From positions 682,001-746,000 of the forward strand of contig JADLSH010000388.1 of the NCBI GenBank assembly GCA_016169945.1: a stretch of 64,000 bases of DNA, given 5' to 3'. Numbering within the stretch: position 1 is the stretch's first letter; each line of letters starts with the position of its first letter. The stretch is from Trachythela sp. YZ-2020. Taxonomy: Eukaryota > Cnidaria > Anthozoa > Malacalcyonacea > Clavulariidae. Shown here piece by piece: positions 44,297 through 54,425 of this stretch. Under the pieces are notes generated by a model, which saw nothing but the letters and a program-made list of their open reading frames with translations, did not search any database and had not been told where the DNA came from. The translations under genes were made by a program, and so were the position numbers.

Positions 44297-45443
44297 GGTA
44301 CTACTCGATCTCAGTGCGGCCTTTGACACTATAGATCACAGTATACTGCTTGATCGACTTCACACAGATTTTGGCATTTCAGGGCATGTCCACACATGGT
44401 TCACGTCATATCTGCATAACAGATTCCAGTCTATATCTATCAATGGCGGAACATCTCAGAGGTTTGAAGTAAAATATGGTGTACCACAAGGATCCTGTCT
44501 TGGCCCTCTCCTTTTTATCCTCTATGCCAGCAAGCTGTTTACGATCATTGAACGCCATTTGCCTGACGCCCATGCATATGCAGACGACACACAGCTGTAT
44601 GTATCTTTTAATGCTAACTCCGACGATGATCAATCTGCCGCTGTTGAAGCTATGCAAAGATGCATTATGGATATAAGAGAGTGGATGCTTTCTGACCGGC
44701 TCAAGCTAAATGACGACAAGACTGAGTTTCTTATTATTGGAACCAGGCAACAGCTTACCAAAGTAAACATTGACGCTTTACACGTTGGTGACTGTATGAC
44801 TTCTCCAGCCAGCGCAGTCAAAAACCTTGGAACCTGGTTTGATAGTCAGTTAAAGATGGATAAACACATAAATAGTATCTGTAAAGCCGCCTTTTTTCAT
44901 CTATACAACATTAGAAGAATCAGGAAGTTTCTTAGCCTTGACTGTACACAGACCCTGATAAACGCATTTGTGGTCAGCCGTCTCGATTATTGCAATAGCT
45001 TATTGTTTGGATTACCTGACAACCAATTACGTAAGCTCCAACGTGTCCAGAACGCAGCTGCGAGGCTCATTTGTAATGTTGGACGGTTTAACCATATTAC
45101 TCCTTCTCTAATGGGTCTTCACTGGCTACCTATAACCTACAGAATTCAGTTCAAAATCCTGCTTCTCACGTTCAAAGCACTTAACGGACTTGCTCCAGAA
45201 TATATTTCAGAACTCTTAGAACTAAAGATTACGTCGAGATATAATCTTAGATCATCGAATGACAAGCACCTACTAGAGCATCCGAAAATAAGAAGTAAAG
45301 CTACTCTGGGTGACCGCTCCTTTATTGTTGCGGCACCCAAGCTCTGGAACAATCTTCCAAATGCTCTGCGTACTATTTCGAACGTTGATAGTTTTAAACG
45401 TATGCTTAAAACGCACCTTTTTAAAATAGCATACAACTGTTAA
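44297..45443 (+). pseudogene. CR1/L2-like LINE ORF2, second part
   Basis: RT palm to C-terminus: VVLLDLSAAFDTIDHSILLD (catalytic Asp), VPQGSCLGPLLFILYA, AYADDTQLYVSF (catalytic YADD intact), LNDDKTEFLIIGTR, LDYCNSLLFGLPDNQL, RLICNVGRF, IQFKILLLTFKALNG, SRYNLRSSN, FIVAAPKLWNNLP and the end KTHLFKIAYNC. No stops. Joined to the first part it would be the youngest-looking LINE here. Confidence 0.92.
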
Positions 45444-45561
45444 AATATTTGTTTACATTTATTATTCTTAGTTAGTACTTATAGTTTGATGTAAATATTT
45501 TTAAGTCTAAATAACTACTATCATGACATTGTAAATCCTGTAATTGGTTCTCTTTTGTAAT

Positions 45562-45633
45562 GCGCCTGTGAGCATCTTTTTATGAAACAGGCGCAATATA
45601 AGTAATTAAATTATTATTATTATTATTATTTGA
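45562..45633 (+). repeat. LINE 3' stem-loop and (ATT)n tail
   Basis: GCGCCTGT (45562-45569) pairs with ACAGGCGC (45587-45594), followed by AATATAAGTAATTAAATTATT and an (ATT)n run. A terminal hairpin plus a short microsatellite is the usual 3' signature by which L2/CR1-like RTs recognise their RNA. Confidence 0.85.
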
Positions 45634-45635
45634 TC

Positions 45636-47534
45636 ACAGTCTTATTTATGGCATAAGAAAGATTAATATAAGCCATAAAGATAATGAAAATATTATTGAA
45701 ATTAGGAACATGAAAAAATTCAGTGAAGAAAATTTTTTGCATGATTTAGGAACTCAATCGTGGGAGCATGTCTACTTTTTTGCAGACAATCCTAGCACTA
45801 TGTGGGAAATTTGGAAAGATCTATTCTTACAAGTCCTAGATAAACATGCCCCTCTTCAAATCTAAAATATCTCCTTGGATTAGTAGTCATATAAGACATT
45901 TAATGATTGCAAGAGATAACTTGAAAAGAAAAGCAATCATTACTAAACTTGAAACAGATTGGGAAAACTATAAGAAACAAATATTCTACTAAGACAAGCA
46001 AAAAGAGACTATTACTCCAAAAAAATCTCTGCAGAAAAGCAAAATCCCAAAGCTGCTTGGAAGACAATTAATACTTTGCTTGGCAAACATAACCAACCAA
46101 CTAGAGTAAATGAATTAAACGTAAATGATATGAAATTGACCAGCCCCAATGATATTGCTGAGGGTTTCAATACCTTCTTTTCAAATATTGGACCAAATTT
46201 AGCTGAAGAAATTGGTACAACAGAATACCATTTCAAAGACTACCTTGACAAAACTAATTCTGAATTTACTGCATTCAAATCAGTTACTGTAAACCATGTT
46301 TGTCTTTTACTACGTGAACTATCTGGTAGCAAAGCTACTGGCCTAGATAAAATATCAAGCAAGATAATTAAAATTGCAGCACCATTGATTTCTGATTCAT
46401 TGACTTACATTTTTAATCAAGCAATTACGCTATGTACTTTTCCACATGAGTGGAAGATTGCAAGAGTAATTCCCCTTTTTAAGAATGGCAAACGCAACTT
46501 CCCATGAAATTATCGACCAATTTCTGTCTTGCCTGCCATTAGTAAAGTTATGGAACGTATCTTATATACTCAACTTTATGAATATTTGTCCGTAAACAAC
46601 ATACTTTCTGAGCATCAATTTGGTTTCAGAAAATTTAATTCAACTGTTTATTTAATTCAACTGCTTCAGCTTTACTTGATTGTACGAATGATTGGTACAT
46701 AAACATGGACAGGAAATTGTTCAATTTGGTTGTATTTATAGACTTAAAAAAAGCCTTTGATACTGTTAACCATGAAATCTTATTGCAAAAACTAATGCAA
46801 GTTGGAATCACAGGAAATGAAGATGCAGTAAATTTGGATTTAGAAAACCTTCGCAAATGGCTCATGGCAAACAAACTGAGCTTGAACGTAGCGAAAACTG
46901 AATATCAAATTATTGGTACTAAACCAATGCTAAAAAAAGCTTCTGCTCAACAACTTAGAATTCATATTCAAAACAAACCAATAAAGCAAGTTTTTCAATG
47001 CAAAACGCTAGGTGTGACTCTTGATGAAAATCTGTGTTGGAAAAGTAATACAGACACTATTTGTAAAAAGATTTCATCTGGAATTTATGCTCTCAAACGC
47101 ATTAAAGAGTATGTTGATAAAAAAAACTCATTTCTGTGTACAATGCTATAATTTAACCCTACTTCAGCTACTGTTGTGAGGTTTGGAATGTATTTGGTGA
47201 AACTCAATCAACACGTCTGCAAAAACTTCACAACAGAGCTGCTCGTATTATAGCACATGTGCCAAATGAGGTAGGTCAACAAACTGTACTGAATATATTA
47301 GGATGGAAACCACTCAAAGAACAAAGAGTGAAAGCCAAGGCAAAAATAATGTTTAAAACGCTCAATAACATGGGACCAAACTCACTAAAAGAATTATTTA
47401 CTTTCAAAACGGAAATATTAGATCACAGTCTTCGTGACAGCTCAAGTTCAATACGCTTGCCAAAGCCAAATACGAACAACATGAAGAACTGGCGTACCAA
47501 CCGGCGACAAAAGAGCCATTTTTTGTGCATCTAA
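45636..47534 (+). mobile_element. LINE fragment with RT internal deletion, plus strand
   Basis: It starts inside the endonuclease end (DHSLIYGIRKI), then linker, then 46076-46507 (SGSKATGLDKISSKIIKIAA, FPHEWKIARVIPLFKNG), then YRPISVLPAI after a stop, then LFNLVVFIDLKKAFDTVNHE at 46705. At about 46814 it jumps from LMQVGITGN to EDAVNLDLENLRKW, skipping the thumb/GVPQGS and ADD boxes. It continues (FQCKTLGVTLDENLCW) to about 47480. It abuts the (ATT)n tail of the previous LINE directly. Confidence 0.85.
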
Positions 47535-47798
47535 CGCCGACATGTTCTGACCAGATAAGAGTTCGATCCGGGATATTTCCAACTAATAAACATTACGTTT
47601 ACCAACCAAGAGTATAGAAGAGGCAGTACGGTGTACATTATAAAGTTAAGTTAATGAAACAAGCGTTCGGATAAAAAAGTAAAGTTGTGCAGAGTCCGTT
47701 TATCTTCAATTACATCAGGTCAGGTACAAAGGTCAGCTTTTGAAACGCGTGACCATACACGCGTAAAGCGCCAGGCAAGTAACAATGAACCATTGTCA

Positions 47799-47932
47799 AA
47801 CACTTCCTCTCTTGTGCACGGGAAAATCACCATTTTGTCTGTATATGCTTCCTGCTTGGGTCACAAGACTCATTGTGTCACTTGCAATCCAAAGCGAAGG
47901 ACCTTTTTGCGCGAAAGGTTTGATTTAAATTA
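47799..47932. repeat. direct repeat copy 1 flanking the DIRS remnant
   Basis: AACACTTCCTCTCTTGTGC ... GTCTGTATATGCTTCCTG ... GGGTCACAAGACTCATTGTG ... TTTGATTTAAATT. The same ~130-base block recurs at 49872-50019, in direct orientation, on the other side of the DIRS coding remnant. Confidence 0.85.
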
Positions 47933-48002
47933 TAATAAACCGCAATCGTTGGACATATAAATTATAATATATCGCAACTCCTGGACATACTTCTGCGGGG
48001 CT

Positions 48003-49202
48003 ATGCCTCCTGTTCGACGCCAACGCGTCGCTACACGACAACGCGCGGAGAATGCAATTCAGCCATCGGTGAACGAGCTTCGACAACAATGCCTAAACAA
48101 AGGACTGTCTGACCACGGCCGTCGAAACACATTGATCGCGAGACTGCAACAACAGAAGCCGAGACGATTGTCGGTATCGCGAGCAACAACGAGCAAATAG
48201 CACTCGAGACAACATGTGTGCCACGCGAAAGCCCTCTGCTAAACGACGCTCAGTTGGCCCAAATCCAATCGATCGTCGCGAAGACGATTGAACAATCAGT
48301 GAACGATATCGCCACAAAGCCGCTCGTGCTGCATGGCAAGTGCGCCTTTGCCAGTCCCTACGGACGAGCCACAACAATTAAGTACTGAGCCTTCGTCGAT
48401 AAACAACACCACACCAATCTCGACGCCAATATTCCAAACGTTCGAGCCCGAAGCGCCGCATTCCTCTCTACCGAGTTTTCCTGTTACCAACCATCTTCCA
48501 TATGGACAGTCTTTCCACGACGTACTGGCATCATATGTGAAGAATATCCAGTCGGGTGAGTTTTTTGAACTGTCTAAACTTCTGCCAAAGAATTTGTTTA
48601 GTACAGTAGACGAACAACCTGTTATGTTGACGCTGGAAAACTATATCATTAAAGTTAAGTCGTCCACTCAGTCCACCACAAATATTACGGACATCGATAA
48701 GTGGACGACCGCCTTCACCACATACATGAGTGTGTTTACTCATGAATTCCACAACAGAGCCCAGGAGTTTTTGCAGTATATGAGCATTATTCGCCATGCT
48801 GCTCATTGCCTTAAAGGGGTGGGTACCAGTATCTACGACATCAAGTTTCGTCGGAAGGCTGCCCTTAACCAATCACTCAACTGGTCCGAAATAGATCAGC
48901 AATTGTGGTTGATGATCTTCACAGTACCACCAGCCACCCTTAGAGAGGAATACCCTCTTTTCTATAAAGGATCCCAACAGTATGACACCCCGGGGACCGA
49001 ACGAGGGGGCATTTGCCGAGATTTCAATATGAGCGGAGCTTGCAAACGAGCCCAGTGCAAGCACCGACACATCTGTAATCGCTGCGACGGGGAGCATGTC
49101 GGACTTTACTGTCCAGATGATGAAAGACCCCGAGCACATAAAACAAAATATAAAGTTCATTCATCCGGCAGCCAGCGCCATCCCAACCAAGATAAACGAT
49201 AG
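48003..49202 (+). pseudogene. DIRS-like retrotransposon gag, frameshifted
   Basis: The ATG opens a basic N-terminus and a SAP-like helix pair (VNELRQQCLNKGLSDHGRR), then frame changes near 48198 and 48333. It continues through a long domain (LPYGQSFHDVLASYVKNI; LTLENYIIKVKSS; YMSVFTHEFHNRAQEFLQYM) to a cysteine/histidine block (CRDFNMSGACKRAQCKHRHI, then CNRCDGEHVGLYC), probably zinc-binding. SAP plus C/H fingers followed by a DIRS RT is the arrangement seen in many cnidarian DIRS-like elements; the DIRS label rests mainly on what follows. Confidence 0.7.
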
Positions 49203-49872
49203 TAATGTAGTTAGACCACTAACACCTATTTTTGTAGCTAAATTAGAAGATTTTCTAGCCGGACATCCCGAACCAACGCATGTTTCACAATTATGCTCTA
49301 ATTTAATGGATGCGGCCCGAATAGGTTTTGAAGGGCAGAGGGCACCTAGGTTTTCAAAAAAATTTCCTACTGTCTTTACCCATCCAAATACTGTAACATC
49401 AAATTTGGAACACGAGATTTCTCTCGGCCGTGTGGCTGGTCCGTTCGAGACTACCTTTTCCTAATTTCCAAGTCTCACCTATTGGTCTAGTACCAAAAAA
49501 GAATTCGCAAAAATTTCGAACATCTTCTACCAGCAAACGAAGAAACGCTCGTGCAATTTTCAGCCTATATGGCCAAAACCCATCAAACATACATCTATTA
49601 AAAACTATCTTGCAGAGGTTCGTCATTTTCATATAAGAAATGGTTTTCCATTAGATTGTAAAAATATGCTACGTCTCCAACTGGTTCTTCGAGGTATAAA
49701 ACGTTCCCAAGGAGATAAAATAAGAGTGCGCCTCCCAATAACAATCCATCACTTAAAACTTTTTCATACGATGCTAGCAATACTTGTCGCAACAAGTTTC
49801 AACTCAATTATGTTTTGGGAGCCATAACGTTGGCATTTTTTGGTTTTCTGCGGCTTGGAGAGTTAACTTGTA
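49203..49872 (+). pseudogene. DIRS RT start and tyrosine recombinase piece, internally deleted
   Basis: The RT front: TPIFVAKLEDFLAGHPEP, RIGFEGQRAPRF, SNLEHEISLGRVAGPFE, then in another frame LPFPNFQVSPIGLVPKK, as in DIRS RTs. The rest of RT, RNase H and the methyltransferase are missing. From about 49660 come tyrosine recombinase pieces: LQLVLRGIKRSQGD, VRLPITIHHLKLFHTML and AITLAFFGFLRLGELTCN, ending at 49872 where the direct repeat starts. The recombinase catalytic R-H-R-Y tail is absent. Confidence 0.8.
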
Positions 49873-50019
49873 ACACTTCCTCTCTTGTGCGCAGGAAAAT
49901 AGACCAATCAGGTCTCACCGTTTTGTCTGTACATGCTTCCTGTTTGGGTCACAAGACTCATTGTGTTACTTGCAAGCCAAAGCGAAGAGACCTTTTGCGG
50001 CGAAAGTTTGATTTAAATT
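49872..50019. repeat. direct repeat copy 2 flanking the DIRS remnant
   Basis: Second copy of the block at 47799-47932 with small differences, including an extra CAATCAGGTCTCACC near 49906. The recombinase reading frame runs into it (NTSSLVRRKID...), but the same block without a recombinase at 47799 shows it is not part of that gene. Confidence 0.85.
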
Positions 50020-50374
50020 CCACCCATGCCACCCTTCAATGATTTTGCACCACTTTATCATAGTTCATAAAACAAATAAATAAAAATTATGTATATAGCG
50101 TTTTGTTTATACTGTATCATGGGCCATTATCAAAAATCTCATGGACTGCAATGGGTGCAGTGTTAACTGAATTATGGAATGTTCCTAGGTAATTATGTTA
50201 CTTATGTCCATGTTCTGTAATGCATACTAGAAAGAATTGACTTTGCAAGTCTGTTTTGTAAAAATAAAAATTTTGGTTTTGGGGATAAGGTGCTCCCAAA
50301 GGTCATCCTCAATCCCATATACCGCAAAAATCGATGTACTATACAGCTAATATATTTGATTAAAGTAGATCATA

Positions 50375-50695
50375 TCCAACATGGGGACAACTACCCCCTG
50401 AGGACATTAATTGCGGCAGAGTCCAACATGGGGATCAATACCCCCTGAGGACATCAATTACACTAGAGTCCAACATGGGGACCAATACCCCCTGAGGACA
50501 TTAATTGCACCAGAGTCCAACATGGGGACCAATACCCCTGAGGACACTAATTACACTAGAGTCCAACATGGGGACCAATACCCCCTGACGACATCAATAA
50601 CACTAGAGTCCAACATGGGGACCACTACCTCGTGAAGACATGAATTACACTAGAGTCCAACATGGGGACCACTACCCCCTGAGGACATTAATTAG
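50375..50695. repeat. 47-bp minisatellite, seven copies
   Basis: Units start with TCCAACATGGGGACCA at 50375, 50422, 50469, 50516, 50562, 50609 and 50656 (period 47, once 46). Each unit contains ACCCCCTGAGGACAT and ACTAGAG. Because 47 is not a multiple of three, the open frame across it is not a protein repeat. 50020-50374 and 50696-51062 show no gene. Confidence 0.95.
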
Positions 50696-51062
50696 TTTAA
50701 ACAATGAGTCTGTGGGGTGACACTTTGGCCTCAGTTTTAAGTATAATCGGAGCATTTCTCCGCAACAACCCTTCTCCCACAACATTGTGTGTACTTTATT
50801 TTCTCTGAATTGTTTTAAATATTAACTAACCGAATTGGAGCATTCTGAAAGCTGCTGAGGGCGATTTATTCGAAGCAATACGACAGTGTCTGTTGAACGT
50901 TTGGTTTGAAATGGCCAAACTAAAACTGAAAACATCTAAAAAAAATAGCGCCACATTCTAAACATATCTAAAAAAAAGAAGACAAGTTATCATTCAAAAA
51001 GGAGAAGGATTTTTACCATTTTTACTCAATGCGGTCCTTGAACAACTGGCTAACTTTCTATA

Positions 51063-51620
51063 ATGGAACACGTAAAGAGACTGGTACTTGTCCCTGAACA
51101 TATGGCTCAGCAATGGAAGAAACCTCTCGTAGCCCAATTAACTACACAAGTCAACGAGATAGAATCGGATATGCAGGACATCATTCAACGCCAAGACATA
51201 CCGATTGACAAAAAGGCGAAATTATACGATCAAAATCTTCAGCGCTATTTAACGTTTTATGATAAACGTGTAGATAAGCCTATACCTGTCCATGTGGCAC
51301 ACCCACCTTAGCCTGAGGAGTCCAGAGAACAGACGGATGAACAAATTGAGAAGCCCGAACCCTCAGACGAAATCGAAACAGACATTCTGGATAGCGTGCC
51401 ATCGACCATAAAGTGACGGGCTCGCCAACTAATCAAAAAGCTAAGGACAAATCAAGATCTTATTGGTTGGAATGAACAAGGCCAATTAGTGTTCAAAGGG
51501 AGATCGGTCCCGGGAAACAAATATAGGAATTCCCGACAATCTACCTTTAACCTCTCGCTCCCCCATATCCTGAACGTAGCAGGAAAGGAAGAAAAAACGC
51601 AGAGACAATATTAGTAGTCC
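51063..51620 (+). pseudogene. Polinton/Maverick accessory gene remnant
   Basis: An 82-codon frame starts MEHVKRLVLVPEHMA and contains ESDMQDIIQRQDIP and LYDQNLQRYL. It is stopped by TAG at 51309-51311, but the same frame goes on (DEIETDILDSVPSTIK, stop, then RARQLIKKLRTNQDLIGWN, FKGRSVPGN) to about 51618. This protein type is familiar beside the F54H12.2-like capsid gene of Polintons in invertebrate genomes. Its role is not known to me. Two in-frame stops mark it as dead. Confidence 0.6.
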
Positions 51621-51780
51621 ATATAAATGGTTAAAATAATAATATATTTCTTGTAAGGAATGTTTTACAATAAATGCGCTTTAAACTAAGATTTATGTGT
51701 TCGTTTATTCTATAAAGTACCATTTTTCTATAAAGTCACGCACTAACATATCGTTCCAGTGTTTGTTATTCGTAAAATAT

Positions 51781-52227
51781 TCACAATGGTTGACATGTGA
51801 GATCAAACACAAATAGCGTATAACCGTTTGCATATTCTTTACGAGTTATACCGTTGCCCTGATGAGTTTCAAACGTTTGAAAAGCTGAAATATAATTAGC
51901 CCTTGCCCCAAACTTGAGTTGTGCTTGTTTTCCTGGTAAGTTCATATCTTTATAAAACATTCATAATGCATGCATCCAAAGATTCACAGGTCCAACCCGA
52001 TCGTCAGCATCTATATTTGCTTCATCTGCAGCTGTAATCTTTGCTTTAATGTGTAGGTAACTGTTTGCAAGGACCGTGTAAACTCTGGAATTTGCAGCAC
52101 CTAGTAATTCAATCGTGTCTGACGACGTTATACTTGTGATTGGATCAATGTCTTCCCAAAACTCTTTCTCCATTTCAACTTGAGTAGGTAAGAGACTAAA
52201 CAGATCCAATTCTGATTTGGTACACAT
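51781..52227 (-). pseudogene. Polinton/Maverick major capsid protein-like remnant, internally deleted
   Basis: The minus strand encodes an N-terminus of the F54H12.2-like (Polinton major capsid) type, with TKSELDLFSLLPTQ and RVGPVNLWMHAL. A TGA follows, and the same frame then continues with what is normally the C-terminal region (MNLPGKQAQLKFGARANY; KEYANGYTLFVFDL) to TGA at 51781. About 148 codons remain of a protein that is usually several hundred residues long, so the central part is deleted. It is an old endogenous copy, not functional. Confidence 0.72.
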
Positions 52228-52249
52228 ACAGGAATCTTTAGGTATAGTA

Positions 52250-52546
52250 TCAACGGCGTTTAGTAGAAATGGAAGTTTTAGCAGGTGCGCGTCGTTTTAT
52301 AGGTTTCTTACGCCCACGACCTGACAGTGCCTTCTTGACAGCTGTTTTTACGACATCACTGACTGCTTGTTTTCCACGAGCTTTCACAGATTCCGAAACG
52401 TTTTTGCCTTCGAGTACATCTTGACCCACTTCAGTGGCTGCTTTAAATGCTCTTTTACCAGCTGTTTTCGCGCCTTGCTTAAATAGAGGAATAGCAAAGC
52501 TTGCAAGACTTTTGAAAATACCACCAATTCCATATCCCCTATGCAT
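52250..52546 (-). CDS. Polinton/Maverick small basic structural-type protein
   Basis: 98 codons: MHRGYGIGGIFKSLASFAIP, then an Ala/Lys-rich helix, GKNVSESVKARGKQAVSDVV and a strongly basic tail with GRGRKKPIKRRAPAK. A Gly-rich hydrophobic start with a basic end is the form of small virion proteins located next to the capsid genes in Polintons, and it recalls adenovirus core or pVI-type proteins in composition. It sits between the two capsid-gene remnants on the same strand. The frame is intact, but the neighbours are broken. Confidence 0.6.
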   Translation of the reverse strand: MHRGYGIGGIFKSLASFAIPLFKQGAKTAGKRAFKAATEVGQDVLEGKNVSESVKARGKQAVSDVVKTAVKKALSGRGRKKPIKRRAPAKTSISTKRR

Positions 52547-52639
52547 TCTTGCCCCACGGAATCCATGCAGGCTACCAACACGTTGGTTTCTTGTGTGATG
52601 TTCAGTGATTTCACGTCAGGGATAAGTATACCTTCATCT

Positions 52640-53169
52640 TTAAATGAAATACTGAGATCTCTTCTGTCTGAAGTGAAGTGTCACGTCTGACTTTCCGAAC
52701 TCAAATGAGACGTTTTCGTTTCGATCATTCTCTATATTCACTGCAATGGTCTCGAACGAATTCATTTTGACGGGGACGTATTGTAAATTACGAAAACTAG
52801 CGTGAACATTTTTTCCATATTCCCCTTCTATATTAACGATTGTTATTAGGGGCACTTTCACATACATCACCTACAAATTGAACATCAACGATATCACTAT
52901 AGACATACATGGAAGAAAATCCACCATTAACATATGCCAAATAGGGGCTGATCATCTTTTTTTGTGATGACCGTATCGTCGCTAAACTCAAATATTGAGG
53001 CTATATCACCAGTTATCCACATCCATGCTCCACGATTTACGTCCACTGTGACCTTTTGAGAGTTACGATTGTAAACGAATTTTATTTTTTCCTGACCTTC
53101 CTTCGTCATACTAGCATTCATCGCTTTCACAAAATCAGGAATATCGGTGAAATATGCTCTTTTGAGCAC
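52640..53169 (-). pseudogene. Polinton/Maverick minor (penton-like) capsid protein remnant
   Basis: From 53169 the minus strand reads RAYFTDIPDFVKAMN, KIKFVYNRNSQKVTVDVN, GDIASIFEF, then after a frameshift near 52935 NGGFSSMYVYSDIVDVQFVG. It then continues at 52640-52870 with VKVPLITIVNIEGEYGKNV, NLQYVPVKMNSFETIAVNI, FEFGKSDVTLHFRQKR. This order is that of the minor capsid gene accompanying the major capsid gene in Polintons. The N-terminus is missing at 53169-53180, where other repeats begin. Confidence 0.65.
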
Positions 53170-53183
53170 ACCAATCTCATTAA

Positions 53184-53253
53184 CGTTATTTAAGAATTAA
53201 AAAACGAGTCGCGTGCCGTTATTTAAGAATTAAAAAACGAGTCGCGTGCCGTT
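53184..53253. repeat. 34-bp tandem duplication
   Basis: GTTATTTAAGAATTAAAAAA plus CGAGTCGCGTGCC occurs twice in a row, then runs into the palindrome at 53214-53424, of which its second copy is the outer left arm. Confidence 0.85.
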
Positions 53254-53424
53254 ATGGTGTAATAATGCACGAGGGGTGAATGTTGGGAGAATACGAGAGA
53301 AGCTTGTAAAACACGAGGCGTAGCCGAGTGTTTTACACGCTTCTCGAGTATTCTCCCAACATTCCCCCGAGTGCATTATTACACCATAACGGCACAAGAC
53401 GAGTTTTTTAATTCTTTTATATTA
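53214..53424. repeat. ~210-bp palindrome at the head of duplicated unit A
   Basis: Arms of about 95 bases meet around GAGGCGTAGCCGAG. They contain GGTGTAATAATGCACGAGG (inverted CTCGAGTGCATTATTACACC-like), TGTTGGGAGAATACGAG and TTGTAAAACAC. The outer arms include AAAAAACGAGT / ACGAGTTTTTT. The unit B counterpart (54426-54540) has lost the centre and part of one arm. Confidence 0.88.
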
Positions 53425-54425
53425 TACGTGGTATATAAGCACAGTAAACAATTTTGTTCAAAGATCAATATTGATATTCTCCTAACATGTAATCACTGAC
53501 GTCACTCGCAAGCTTTTTAATGTTTTCATTGCTTGGCAACAACTACAAGCTTGAATTCTGGCCGGCGAAGGAGCGAAAAACTTGCAACTCAACAAAAATT
53601 AGGGATTAAAAAGGCACAAAAACTGTTGAAATTTTTTCAAATATAGTGCACAATGATAGACAGATTGGTTTTTCGTTGTTCTGCTTCACTATTGTCCTGG
53701 ATTCGTATAAAAGCGAAGGGTTTTTCCGTTTTTGTCAAGCTGCTTTGATGACATTGGCTGTCAAGTTGATTTTTCATCTTGAACCAAATATCTCAGGCAG
53801 TTTTTGTTTGAAGGTACTGTTTGTATTTTTTTTGTGTGTTTTGCTAGTTCAGTGGTTGGTGGTTAAATATTTTCTCAGACTAACTGTCAAGAAATGCATA
53901 AACATGTCGTATTTGTGTAGGTTTTGTCGTTGCATCTTGACAGCTTAAATACTGTACACATATTGTTTATATCTAAATCAATGCCAAAATGGTTAATTTT
54001 AATTTTTGCACCTAGAACTGTGGATAAATTTGGTTTGGTTTGTGTTTAAAAACAGTTTTTGTACCTTTATATGTCAAAATAGTACAGATTTTCGCGTTTC
54101 TTGTCGCCGTTGAATGCCAACTTTCAAGCAAAAAAGTATATTTCAAACTCAGAAACAGCTACGAATCTTTATTCGCCGTTTATGTTCCGTTGTTATTTGT
54201 TGGCTGGCTTTTTCCATCTCGTTTAGGTCTATTTTTTCTTGCTTTTTGACAGACTTTGGATTTAAAACTATTATAATTTTGTTCATATTGTATTGACAAT
54301 TCCGAGGAAAATTTAACAAGCGGGGACGAAGTGAGAAAAATGAAAACGCTGGCCGTGCTTTATTGCGTCATAAAGCACGCGCATTAGCCAATCAAATTGC
54401 TCGTTAGATACTACTTATAATATAA
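53256..54425. repeat. tandem duplicated unit, copy A (1170 bp)
   Basis: The unit begins GGTGTAATAATGCACGAGG and ends ...GCTCGTTAGATACTACTTAT AATATAA (split here). Copy B follows with no gap. Near its end it has a hairpin GTGCTTTATTGCGTCATAAAGCAC. Frames inside (for example 53646-53948, 54040-54249) are hydrophobic and T-rich with no domain I know; I do not call them genes. At 53530-53545 it holds the uninterrupted site GGCAACAACTACAAGC. Confidence 0.9.

Noticed and set aside
50411..50635. 74-codon frame over the 47-bp minisatellite
   Set aside because: A 47-base period shifts the frame each unit, so no repeated peptide unit would be kept; it is open by chance.
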